From the NCBI GenBank assembly GCA_024036415.1, contig JAMWET010003539.1:435001-499000 (forward strand): DNA of 64,000 nt. Reading direction: 5' to 3'. Below, piece after piece: positions 1 through 13,000 of the stretch. Origin of the DNA: Prochilodus magdalenae. Taxonomy: Eukaryota; Chordata; Actinopteri; Characiformes; Prochilodontidae. Both the position numbers and the translations under genes were made by a program. Numbering within the stretch: the first letter of the stretch is position 1; every line of letters starts with the position of its first letter. The notes below the pieces were generated by a model. The model saw only the letters and a list, made by a program, of their open reading frames with translations. It had not been told where the DNA came from and did not search any database.

Positions 1-700
<700 letters not shown>

Positions 701-755
701 GTGAGTGATATGAGAGCTCAGTGTGTCTGGACTCTCCTCCTTCTCCAAGTCTGTG
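701..755 (+). CDS. Orphan signal-peptide exon, candidate
   Basis: An ATG at 710 opens a 15-codon frame, MRAQCVWTLLLLQVC, ending one base into the next codon at 755 before a good donor (G|GTGAGA). The peptide has a basic N-end and a WTLLLLQV core, as in a secretory signal. The exon would start at 701, after CT repeat plus CAG. The phase-1 end matches the phase-1 start of the first Ig exon at 45534, so it could be an alternative first coding exon of that receptor, but the intron would be 44.8 kb and would contain the whole minus-strand Ig gene. No plus-strand Ig exon was found closer. It may instead be the remnant of another gene copy. Confidence 0.45.
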
Positions 756-1825
<1,070 letters not shown>

Positions 1826-1827
1826 GA

Positions 1828-2441
1828 TACAGGTCCCCCCACAGGACCACCACAGAGCAGGTAGGATGTGGGTGGTGGATCATTCTCAGCGCTGCAGTGA
1901 CACTGACATGGTGGTGGTGTTAGTGTGTGTTGTGCTGGTGTGAGTGGATCAGACACAGCAGTGCTGTGAGGCAGGGTCCTGTGGGCAGCGTCCTGTGACC
2001 ACTGATGAAGGACTAGAGGATGACCAGCACTGCACTGTGCGGCAGCAGATGAGCTATCGCCTCTGACTGTCCATCTACAAGGTGGAGCAGCAAGGTAGGA
2101 GTGTCTAATAGAGTGGACAGTGAGTGGAGACAGTGTCTCAACACTCCAGCAGCACTGCTGTGTCTGATCCACTCACACCAGCACCACACACACTAACACA
2201 CCACCACCACGTCAGTGTCCCTGCAGTGCTGAGAATGATCCACCACCCACATCATACCTGCTCTGTGGTGGTCCTGTGGGGGTCTTGGCCATTGAAGAAC
2301 AGGGTAATACAGTATACAGAGAAACAGATGGACTACAGTCTGTACCTGTAGAACTACAGAGTGTCCTATACGGTCAGTGGAGCTGATAAGATGGACAGTG
2401 AGTGTAGATACAAGGAGGTGTACCTAATAAAGTGTCCAGTG
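1828..2441. mobile_element. Palindromic MITE, family A, copy 1
   Basis: Non-coding element whose two halves are diverged inverted copies of each other: the left half carries GACCACCACAGAGCAG and GTGAGTGGATCAGACACAG, the right half their complements. The right end carries AGGTGTACCTAATAAAGTG. Similar sequence recurs at about 7408-8130, 18677-19545, 22145-22365 and 44915-45485. From memory this repeat is common in otophysan fish. No transposase is encoded; mobilisation in trans is inferred. Confidence 0.8.
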
Positions 2442-3844
2442 GGTGTACAGCTGCAGTATACTGTCTATGAAATATACAATCTTAAATTATGTATGTAATT
2501 AATTATGAGTATTGATTTTAACTGTTCCACAGAGATTATACCTCCATTACCTTGTTCCCGGTTATTCCGTGGGATACAGGTGCAGGAAGTAAAACTTTAT
2601 ATCCCGGAACGGCACATTTGGGATATGGAATTCCTGGCGTCTACTGTACCATGATATCATCAAGGCAGGGGTTTTCTAGGGGAGGGTGATTAGGGTCGCT
2701 AGGCATCGCGCTGTTTTCATTTGAGCAGCTTTCCTGTTTCCCTTTTCCTGAACACATTGTTTTCCTTTCTACCGAGCAAAACTGGACTTGTAGACTGAGG
2801 CCTAAGACAGGTACCAGTAGCGCTATTATCACCGTCATGGAACCATGTCACCTGAACCATGTCACCTGAACCTCTCCCACGCCCTGTTTGTATTTATCAG
2901 CCACCTTTTCCTGATATTCCAGCTTGTTCGTATTCGACCCAATATTGGAATCTGTCCACGCTCGTCAGGGCTCTGTAATCTAATAGGCCTGACGAACGAC
3001 TCGGGCCACCGTGTTTCCTTACCCAACATGCCAGGCGTCTCGGCATCATGGAGCTGTAGAGGTTCCTAATGGTGTCCTGTGATGATATGGAGGCATTTAA
3101 AAAAAACTGCTCAAAGCTACAGTCTGTAACTCAGTGTGTTTAATTTGCTCATGTGATCAGAAAACAGGGCACAGAGTGAACATGGGAGTCAAACATATTC
3201 ACTTATCTATCTTACAATATCTATAATAAATAATCCAAAGTGCAGTTTCAGTATAAACTTGGGAATGTACTTACTATGCCTACAGCTACGCTCAATGGCC
3301 ATTTTATCAGAAACCCCTGCCACCTCCCATTTGGTGTAGCCTAACAGTGTGACCATTAACACACACATATACAGAGTAAATATGTATTATTAATATTAAT
3401 ATTAATAGTATATGACTTTTATATGTATACGAATGATCCTATTATCCTACACTCATAGACATACGCCCACACCATCACATCTAAAGGGGCTGACCGCATG
3501 TCTCTGGATGGAGGGACCCATGCCCAGCCCCAAACCCAGACCCCCTGGAGCTGCGAGGTGCGACAGTGCGGCCCACTGTATGAAATATTCGGAATGAAAG
3601 ATAAAGAGCGTATTAATCTATAACGTTGGTTACAGCCTGTTCAGCTCATGTTCACCACGGGCGCCAATATTTGTGGATGCATGGCTGTAGATATGGGCAG
3701 TCCTGGTCCTGTTGTTGTTGATTTTCCCTGAGGTGTTAATAAGGGCCAGCAATACATTTCAATACGGTGTAGCTACTGTTGCTGTAGTGCTGTCTCTACA
3801 CAGGAAGCTCAGCTCATGTCATTAGTGACTGTGCCAGCTAATGC
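2442..3844. other. Intergenic sequence, no supported gene
   Basis: Contains a weak minus-strand frame at 2641-2838 with a hydrophobic start, rejected as an exon because an in-frame stop lies just upstream and no convincing acceptor exists. Short AATATT repeats occur near 3390. Nothing else is recognisable. Confidence 0.4.
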
Positions 3845-4770
3845 AAGGGAGTGAAGGCAATAGGCTACTAGGGAGTGGAAGGCAATGCTAGGGAGTGCTA
3901 TGCAATGTTAGGCAATGCTAGGGAGTGCCAAGCAATGCTAGGGAGTAGTAGGCAATGCTAGAGAATGCTAGGTAGTGCTAGGGAGTAGTAGGCAATGCTA
4001 GAGAGTGGTAGGCAATGCTAGGGAGTGGTAGGCAATGCTAGAGAATGCTAGGTAGTGCTAGGGAGTAGTAGGCAATGCTAGAGAGTGGTAGGCAATGCTA
4101 GGGAGTGGTAGGCAATGCTAGAGAATGCTGGGTAGTGCTAGGGAGTAGTAGGCAATGCTAGAGAATGCTAGGTAGTGCTAGGGAGTAGTAGGCAATGCTA
4201 GAGAGTGGTAGGCAATGCTAGAGAATGCTGGGTAGTGCTAGGGAGTAGTAGGCAATGCTAGAGAATGCTAGGTAGTGCTAGGGAGTGGTAGGCAATGCTA
4301 GGGAGTGGTAGGCAATGCTAGGGAGTGGTAGGCAATGCTAGGGAGTGGTAGGCAATGCTAGGGAGTGGTAGGCAATGCTAGGTAGTGCTAGGGAGTAGTA
4401 GGCAATGCTAGAGAGTGGTAGGCAATGCTAGAGAATGCTAGGAAGTGCTAGGCAATGCTAGAGAATGCTAGGGAGTGCCAAGCAATGCTAGTGAGTGGTA
4501 GGCAATGCTAGGAAGTGCTAGGCAATGCTAGGGAGTGCCAAGCAATGCTAGTGAGTGGTAGGCAATGCTAGGGAGTGGTAGGCAATGCTAGGGAGTAGTA
4601 GGCAATGCTAGGAAGTGCTAGGCAATACTAGGGAGTGCCAAGCAATGCTAGGGAGTGGTAGGCAATGCTAGGGAGTGGTAGGCAATGCTAGGGAGTGGTA
4701 GGCAATGCTAGGAAGTGCTCGGCAATGCTAGGCAACTTTAGGCAATGCTAGGGAATGCTAGGAAGTGCAA
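3845..4770. repeat. 20-bp minisatellite
   Basis: Tandem array of about 45 copies of a 20-base unit (GGCAATGCTAGGGAGTGGTA), with variants GAGAATGCTA, GGTAGTGCTA and AAGCAATGCTA. Blocks of several units recur as higher-order groups, consistent with unequal exchange or slippage over multi-unit segments. Confidence 0.95.
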
Positions 4771-5419
4771 GGCATTGCACAACACTATTGCTATTCCATT
4801 TTTTATTTTTCGTCTTGGTTGGGAATTTTGTCGTCCACTCACTAGTCCCACAGTTTTCCAGATTTGCTTTAATCAGGAACGGTGTGCTTATACAGCTTTT
4901 CGATCCGACTTCATCACTTTCCGAATTCCACCCCATTAAGAATGCATCTACATCTACCGCATCTACCGCTCATCTACTGCACTACTGCTCGACTGACAGA
5001 CCCCATTTCACACACACCATCTCACGATGCCCACCCCCAGCACAAGTTCAACGTCGGTCTGACCTGTACTCGTCTATTTGTCTCGTTCCCTTCATACCGT
5101 CCCATTCATTTTCACCCCCATTCAAACTCTACGGTTTCCTTTAACCTACAGCCACCAAGCTCGCTCAGGGCAGATCCCCAAACTCTAATCCACAGACATA
5201 CTCACTCCTCCCTCACTCCTCTACGTGTCACTTATTCATCCCTCATTCCTTCTATACATTCTTAGTAACAGGTTAGTAACAGGCTTGTGGATCTTGACGT
5301 GTATATGAATGTAGGTGGTTAGTTCACACACAGTCATAATCAGATTATAACACCTCCTGTTAGAATCAGACAGGTAGTTCACCTGTACACAGGCTTAATC
5401 ACAAGACAACACATGCTGT
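4771..5419. other. Spacer with one partial 150-bp satellite unit
   Basis: No gene supported. Around 5155-5260 lies a diverged partial copy of the roughly 150-bp satellite found in tandem at 19880-21160 (CTCGCTCAGGGCAGATCCCC, then CACTCCTC and TCATCCCTC). Confidence 0.5.
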
Positions 5420-5765
5420 TATACACTATACTGCCAAAAGTATTCACTCCCCCATCCAAATCCATGAATTCAGGTGTTCCCATCACTTCCATGGCCACAG
5501 GTGTATTAAACCGAAGACATAGGCATGCAGACTGCTCCTACAGACGTTAGTGTGAGAATGGGTCGCTCTCAGGAGCTGGGTGAATTCCAGCGTGGTACCG
5601 TGATAGGATGCCACCTGTGCAACAAGTCCAGTCGTGAAATGTCCTTCCTACTAAATATCCCACAGTCCACCGTCAGTGAGATAAAAGCACAGTGGAAGCA
5701 ATCTGGAACGACAGCAGCTCAGCCGTGAAGTGGTAGACCATGTACAATAACAGAGTTTAAATTAG
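5420..5765 (+). pseudogene. Tc1-like transposase N-terminal fragment
   Basis: Starts near a terminal-repeat-like ACTGCCAAAAGTATTC at about 5432 and runs into a frame at 5525-5728. The frame contains RSQELGEFQRGTVIGCHLC and LLNIPQSTVSEI, the N-terminal helix-turn-helix of a fish Tc1-like transposase. The frame stops after about 67 codons and no catalytic domain follows, so this is a dead 5' fragment. It lies downstream of the 3' end of the minus-strand Ig gene. Confidence 0.8.
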
Positions 5766-5847
5766 AAACAGGAGGATCAAGCTGCTGTCCAAAAATGTTG
5801 ATACATGGTTTTCTTTGGCCAGCGAACAACATATAACAAAACCTTAT

Positions 5848-6637
5848 CATTAAAAGAACAGCCGCACCCAGAGGGAGGTGTGGGGCTGCACTGGTGTTGT
5901 ATACTCAGTATGGAGTCGGGCCGTCTCGGCATCATGGAGCTGTAGAGGTTTACATTTACAGTTACGGCATTTAGCTGACGCTCTTATCCAGAGCGACTTA
6001 CAAGCTTAATCCTATTACAGGTGGGCCAGTGTAGCGTTAGGAGTCTAGCCCAAGGACTCTTATTAGTGTAGCACAGCGTAGTCACCCAGACCAGGATTCG
6101 AACACCTGTCTCCCACACGTGGTGGTGGCTCCCTGGTAGGTAGTGGTAGTGGTCCATCCCATGCAGCTTAAATATCCTCACACAGTTCCTGCAGATGGTG
6201 CGGTAGGGGTGGAGGTGGAGTGACACCAGGCCTTCTGGACGTGTGACAACAAACCGTTCATCTCTGTGCTGACCACGGTGCCTCCACATACGGATTCGTT
6301 GGTCGTCTCCACCAAGACTAAAGCGGGACCAGTCACTGAAGATGACCCGCTGCCATTCTGAGTCGCTCCATGACAGTCTGGTACGACACCACTGCAGTCT
6401 TTGGTGACGGTGACGTGGTGTTAAGGACAGTCGTGGTAACGGTCTGTGTGGATGTAGTCCTGCGTGGTGCAGCTACAGTACGACTCAAGGAGGACAGCAC
6501 TGCTCGCTGCTCTGTAATTGTGGGTGTTGGTCAGTCGGATAAAGCGATAAGGTCCGTCCTTGTTTACGCCGCATGTCTGGCCGAGCGTGAATCCGCTGAT
6601 TCGTTCTGGGTGCAACTATTCTTCTAATGATGAGGGT
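5848..6637 (-). mobile_element. Tc1-like deletion derivative, copy A
   Basis: Minus-strand relic bounded by similar inverted ends (AACAGCCGCACCCAGAGGGA at the left, TCGTTCTGGGTGCAACTATT at the right). The frame retains [14 protein letters not shown] sequence, with the frame shifted before RIRVW in this copy, then continues [20 protein letters not shown]. The part of the transposase carrying the second Asp and the Glu of the DDE triad is missing. A SINE-like segment (about 5950-6150) interrupts it. Other copies with the same internal junction lie at 31548-32325, 33381-33990, 43460-44130 and 45893-46640, with a fragment at 36960-37115. Confidence 0.75.
5950..6150 (-). mobile_element. SINE-like insertion nested in Tc1 copy A
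   Basis: Contains the fish SINE-associated motif CATTTAGCTGACGCTCTTAT followed, on the minus strand, by a tRNA B-box-like GTTCGAATCC and a GTGACTACGCTG segment. Flanking transposon sequence (GTAGAGGTT and TCCATCCCATGCAG) continues on either side, showing insertion into an existing Tc1 relic, with loss of about 20 bases of the relic. Confidence 0.6.
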
Positions 6638-6906
6638 ATATTGCACAATGTATCGATTTAAATCAGTCTACAGTGTTTCAGTTAATTTTTTAAATAATTA
6701 AAATCTATAAAAATATGAAACCCTATCTGATGTCAGTGTTGAGACTATTAGCTATTGTCACTGTGAGGTACAGTTCTCTTCCACCATTCCCAGCATTTGC
6801 GTCGATGTTTCCAGGCCAACCTACAAATACATTTTGATAAAGAGTAAGTTGATGGAATGTGGATGTTGTAAAATATATATTATATACAAAATATATAATT
6901 CAAAAA
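6638..6906. other. 3' flank of the minus-strand Ig gene
   Basis: AT-rich sequence immediately downstream of the stop codon, likely 3' UTR. I did not find a canonical AATAAA on the minus strand in this stretch, so the polyadenylation site is unplaced. Confidence 0.3.
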
Positions 6907-7064
6907 TTACCATATAACAATGCAACCAAGTATTACTGAAGTTACTACCAAGCCCCACGATAGTCCAGTGCAGTCGTGAGAGATCTCGGGCGTTGGGGTC
7001 GTCTTTGGTTCTTGTCCTGGATCTGGGTTAAGGCATACAGGATCAAACAGACAGTGGTGGTTAA
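6907..7064 (-). CDS. Ig gene 1, exon 4: stalk and C-terminal membrane segment
   Basis: Entered in phase 1 after an AG at 7065-7066. It encodes about 51 residues: two close cysteines (HHCLFDPVC), a Pro/Thr/Glu-rich stalk (QEPKTTPTPE), then GLSWGLVVTSVILGCIVIW and a TAA stop at 6907-6909. The protein ends within the hydrophobic stretch, as in GPI-anchored precursors or tailless membrane proteins. The preceding intron is only 66 bases and its acceptor has a weak pyrimidine tract, so the junction is inferred mainly from phase and peptide sense. Confidence 0.7.
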
Positions 7065-10000
7065 CTGTATTCCCCTGCTGCTATTTCTTCCTAGGAGTCT
7101 CGGTGTGTAGCTGGATGAGAGCAGTGTTACCTCTCAAGTGCTGGACTCTGGTGGTCCCCAGGCTGCTGGTAATGATGCACGTGTAGTTATTGGCCAGGCT
7201 GCCTGAAAGGTGGAGCTTGCTGCCGTCTGCTGAGTGGTTTGCTGTTCGGTTGTCCACCTGAACTCCGTCCACCCACCATGAAAACACAGGGATGTCCCAT
7301 TGCGCACCCTCCATCACCATGCTACAGTCCAGGGACAGTTTCGCCTTGGGAGGCCTCTCTGTTTGTGTGAGACAGAGATGGAGACTGTTACACAGTCATA
7401 CCAGAATATTAGGTACACCTCCTTGTATCTACACTCACTGTCCAGTTTATCAGCTCCACTGACCGTATAGGACACTCTGTAGGTCTGCAGTTCCAGACTG
7501 TAGTCCATCTGTTTCTCTGTATACTATATTACCCTGTTCTTCAATGGTCAGGACCCCCACAGGACCACCACAGAGCAGTAGTATGTGGGTGGTGGATCAT
7601 TCTCAGCACTGCAGTGACACTGACGTGGTCCTGGTGTGTTAGTGTGTGTGGTGCTGGTGTGAGTGGATCAGACACAGCAGTGCTGCTGGAGTGTTTAGAC
7701 ACTGTGTCCACTCACTGTCCACTCTATTAGACACTCCTACCTTGCTGGTCCACCTTGTAGATGGACAGTCAGAGACGATAGCTCATCTGCTGCTGCACAG
7801 TGCAGTGTTGGTCATCCTCTAGTCCTGAGTCAGTGGGCACAGGAGGCTGCCCCACAGGACGCTGCCCCACAGGACGCTGCCCACAGGACAGCACCCACAG
7901 AAGGCTACCCACAGGACACTGGCCAGACGTTGGCTCAGTCCACCACCATGTCAGTGTCATGGCAGTCCTGAGAATTACCCACCACCCACATAGTACCTGC
8001 TCTGTGGTGGTCCTGTGGGGGTCCTGACCATTGAAGAACAGGGTAATACAGTATACAGAGAAACAGACGGACTACAGTCTGTACCTGTAGAGCTACAGAG
8101 TGTCCCGTATGATCGGTGGAGCTGATAAATGTCAGATATGCATCGTGTTCATATAAAGGTAGGTTCAATACAAAAGCAAATTCCAAAAAAATCAGGGATG
8201 TTTGTGAAACACCAACGCAACCAGAGCTTAGTTAACCTTTATTGTGTTGTATGTGTACATACGACGCCTACAACATGTTCCAACAAGACCGGGGCATGTT
8301 TACCTCAGGTTATCTCGCCTCTCCTTTCAGCAGCATTTAATCACTGTTTTGAAAACAGTCTGCAGTTTTGAAATTCTTCCATTATGCAAGTCTTCAGTCA
8401 TGGCCTTTATTGTGTTACTTAATAATAGCCCTCATGTTTTTAATAGCAGACAGGAAAGCCAGTATAGCACCTGCATCCTCCGATTCACATGCTGAGACCC
8501 CATACTGATGCAGGTGTAGTTCCATAAATTATGGTCCATATCAGTCCAAGAGTATCATCAGTTACTGTTCCTGGTACAGGAACACCACTGCAGTCCCACA
8601 GCTCCCTCGGGCTGTTCATGTGATGATGAGTGTATATTGAATGAACACTGATATTCCTGGGATCGTTACTGACTTACAACGGAAAGAGACACGCCATTGT
8701 CGCTGACAGCTTGAGAGCGGTTCCTCACCTGAAAGGTATTGAGCCTAGAGCAGCTCTGCGGTGAAGGGAATGATCTGGTGGTGGCTGATGAATGATGGGT
8801 ATTTAGGGATGGGTGCTTCTTTGCATATACTGTAGATATTAAGATGTTGGGCAGAAGATAGGCAGGTCGCTGGTGGCCCTAATCTCAAAGTTCAGTCCAT
8901 ATATATCGTTGATCATTCCATGTACACTATATGGACACCTCTACATACAGGTTTTTATGGCATCCCATTCTAATCTATAGGCATTAATATGGAGCTGGAT
9001 CCTCATTTGTTGCTATAACAGCTTCAGCTCTGCTGGGAAGCTTCTTACAGCTTCCCCCCATTCATCCAGAAGAACATTTGGGAGGTCAGACATTGATACT
9101 GGACGAGAGGGCTTACGATCTCCATTCAAGTTCATCCCAAAGACGTCGGATTGGGATCTGTACTGCCCAGTCAAGGTCTTCCACACCAACCCCACCAACC
9201 CAACCAGCCTTGATGGACCTTCCTTGGACACAGCCACTGCTGTTCTCACTTATTGAATGCATACAGCTGTCCAAAATGTCTTGGGGTGCTGAAGCAATAG
9301 GATCTCTCCTCACTGGGGGGTTCTAGGCTAACCTCTGGAAAACGACCCCGTAGCATTATCCCTCCTCCACCCAACCTTTATCAGTCAGCTGGACTTCGGT
9401 GAGCTGAACCCCTGGGTAATGAGTGGGAGTGAAATGTGAGGTGTGTCCCAATAGTTTTGTCCATGTATATTGTATATATCTGTCTGCACTGCATATATAT
9501 CATTCCATATCCATCTGCGTTCATTCAAAGTATGCTACCATTCATTCTATATATTAATATTTGGTCAAAATGATCAGTTTCGTTCAGCATGCATTAACAT
9601 TCATTCCATATACAGCTATGCTCTTTCAATATACATTGACAATAGCCCCATATACATCTATGTTCAATATATACCAACATTGATCTATACATATTAAGGT
9701 TGGTTCCATACCTACCAGTGTTCATTCCATATACATCTATGTTCATTCAATATATACCAACATTCATTCAACATATGTTAGCGTTCATGCTATGCATATT
9801 AAGATTGGTTCCATATAGCCTAATGTTCATTCCATCTTTATTCTCTCAATATTTCAATACCAATGTTCATTATACTTATATGTTCATTCAATATACGTTA
9901 ACGTTTGAATATGAACGTATTAACATTCGTATATGTCTGTTTCCATTCAGTATACAGCTATGTTCATAACATTTATTTCACATATTAACACTCATTAACA

Positions 10001-13000
10001 TTCACATGTGTCGTCTGTCCGTCTTCCTCGTCCTGCAGCGCCCTCCCTGTCATCACCGGGGCTCCGTTTCCATCACCCTCCGCTATCATGTTAGTGGAAA
10101 TGCTGTTCCTCAACAGTCCACCAGGGTGCGCCAAGCGGCTGTCATCACACAGGCTTCAGACTACCGGTGATCGTCCCTCACACACGTAGCCCACACAACT
10201 AAACCCACTCTCCAGCACCAAACGACACAAGCTTATCCGAACATCACCGTGAACGAACTCCCAAGAGACCGTTTTCCAGAAGGGACTCACCTCCCATGAC
10301 CCTCCTGGGGTACAAGCTTTGAGAGGCCAGCGCCAGCCAGTGCCCATGCTATGGCTAGGGCTAAACAGCTTGGTTCAGGTATGTTTGAGGCCGGGTGAGG
10401 GCAAAAACATGGAGCGGCTATGGTTCCCTGATGACTGGTCGAAGGACCCTGTGTCTGCCTACTAATGCCTTAGCTCACTGGACGACAATACGAGTCACCT
10501 CGCGTGTTAAAGGTGGTAGTACCTTCAGTCTCCTGCAGATGGCGATGCCTAAGATGGAAGGGGCTATAAATCCCTGTGGGGTGTGAGTGACGGGATCCAT
10601 AGATTGGGAAGAGGTGCTACAGTGCAGGGAATGTCTAGTCCCATGTGTGGAAAACGCTCCAGAGCAGATGTTAATGATTGGCTAAAAGGAGTGACTGCAT
10701 GTGGGCGTGGCCAAAGACCATAGTGTGAAGGAAGTAGCTGAATCTGCAGGTGTATGGAAGCAGCGTACGGTTATACGGGTCTACCAGCAGTGGGGAAACC
10801 CCAGCCTACAGGGAATTCTGCTCGGAACTGCACGTTATCTTGATGGAGGAGTGTCTGAACATTGATGTGGCCTACATCCAGAGACCTTCAGTGAGTCCAG
10901 TCCATGCCCAATCCAGCCACAGGTTATTGGTGCCGGTGGAGGTGTCTCAGTCCAAGGAGTCGTTGTCTGGTGAGCTTGTTATTATAATTCATCACTTCGT
11001 GCTGTTTGTTTAATATCACTTCCATGACTCACCATGTTTCTTCTTTGGAAGGAAGGGCTGAGCTGCTTGATGACATTCCAAGATACTCAGCAGTCAGCAT
11101 CAGCTTCCCATCTAGGCTTCGATGTATCCTGACACACCCCACCCCCCCCCGTGTCTGGACACTCAGGCCTCTCTTGTACTCCATGTCCACCCATGATTGA
11201 AGATTTAAGATTTGAATCCCATGTTGATCCCACAGTGGGGAAATTTAACCCATCCGTGAAGTGAAACACCCACATACACACTCACTAGGGTGAGCACACT
11301 TACCCGGAGCGGTGGGCAGCCCTATCCACGGCGCCCGGGGAGCAGTTGGGGGTTAGGTGCCTTGCTCAAGGGTACCTCAGTCGTTACTGTCAGTTTAGGG
11401 AATCGAACCGGCGACCCTCCGGTCACAAGTCTGGTTCCCAGCCCACGACTGCCCCAACAAAGACAAAGCTTACAGCCCCTGGTATTCCCAGGCGGTCTCC
11501 CACCCAAGTACAGTACTAACCAGGCCCGACCCTGCTTAGCTTCCGAGATCGGACGAGATTGAGCGCTCTCAGGGTGGTATGGCTGTAAGCAGGCAGACAC
11601 AGCTCCAGTGTCATGATCACAGTTACAGAGGACACAATGATTGATCTCCAACAACAATAACGACAACGAGGCAGAGGCTGGCAGAGAGGAGCTCAGCTTT
11701 CTGACACACAGCCGCCGGGAGAATAATCTTCATCTCAGTGTTAACAAAGAGCTAACAGTGGACTCCAGGAAGCAGGAACAAGTGCACACCCCCATCACAA
11801 TGGGGCCATTGTAGTCGGTAGGCACCTTCATGTTCCTCAGTTAGTCCAAAAGTTGACTACAAGAACCCTAGTTCTACCACTGGCTCCCGTTCAGGCTTCT
11901 TGGAACCTTGGTGCTATTCAGGGAACCAGGGAACGTCAAAGGATATGTAATCAATGTCAACAGGGGGCGCTGCCCAGCAGTAGTAACAAGATGGCGGAGC
12001 GTATGGATGACCTGCGAGCATTTGGGCTGCTAGTCCAGACGTCTGTTTATATCCAGAAAGTGAGCACGGATCAATTACCGGAGATAAGAAGACGTAGAAG
12101 AGCTTCTCCAGCAGACCACTGGGTGGCGCCATTGTTGCCCTCACTGTCCTCAACCAAGCCATGTTATGTTGTCACGGTTAGTGCTGGGGAACCTACTATT
12201 GTTTGGTTCCAACTGGGAAGGAACTTTATCGGTTCCGAACCTGTTTATTGTGGGCGGATATGTGCCAATGGAAACAAACCGGAATGGAACCCGTTCCAAG
12301 TGTTGAGCTGAACACACCAATAGGGTGGTGATTTGACTGGATGTCTTGAGCTGACTGTCATCGCTGTCCAAAGAAAAACACATATCTCCATTTTTGTTGA
12401 TTTTTACTTTTATGCCTCATTTGATCACATGAGCTGCTGTTTACACTGTGTGGAACTTTCATAAAAAATGGACCAACAGAAATGTCCCGAAACTGCTTGG
12501 AAAGACGTTCGGTTCCATTGACTCCCATTCAAATGAAACAAGGTTTTTGGCCTCTCCTGTAAAGTTGCCATTTTGGAGATTTTGACGCTATGCAATAAAT
12601 ATTCTAAGCTATGTTTTGGTTCTGTCCTACTGTGTATATCTGCTGTGTAGATATTTGGTATAGGTGGAGGAGTCTTGTTCACGAGTGACGGGAAGCTAGG
12701 ATTGTGGGATAGGCCGCAGGTTACCGGTCAGGCTACATCCCCACCCTGGCCTACGGTCATGAGCATTGGGTAATGATTGAAAGAAGGACACTGTGAATAC
12801 AGAGTGGGCGGGGCACACTGCACTTGATGGCCTGAGGAGCTCAGTCATCCGGGAGGAGCTGACAGTAGAGTCGCTACTCCTCCACGGTGAATCTTCCAGG
12901 GGTCATCCCAGGGACTACCTCTCTAAGCTGGCCTGTGAACGACTCTACAACTGCGACCCTTGCTGGATTACGTGGTAGAGAAAGATGGCTGATGAAAATC

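Noticed and set aside
2641..2838. Minus-strand frame with a hydrophobic start and polar tail, resembling a terminal membrane exon of Ig gene 1
   Set aside because: In-frame TGA just upstream, no pyrimidine tract, and the exon at 6907-7064 already supplies an in-phase stalk, hydrophobic end and stop.
11470..11590. A functional 5S rRNA gene
   Set aside because: Several substitutions, no T-run terminator, and an immediate junction with a SINE; kept only as a 5S-like sequence.
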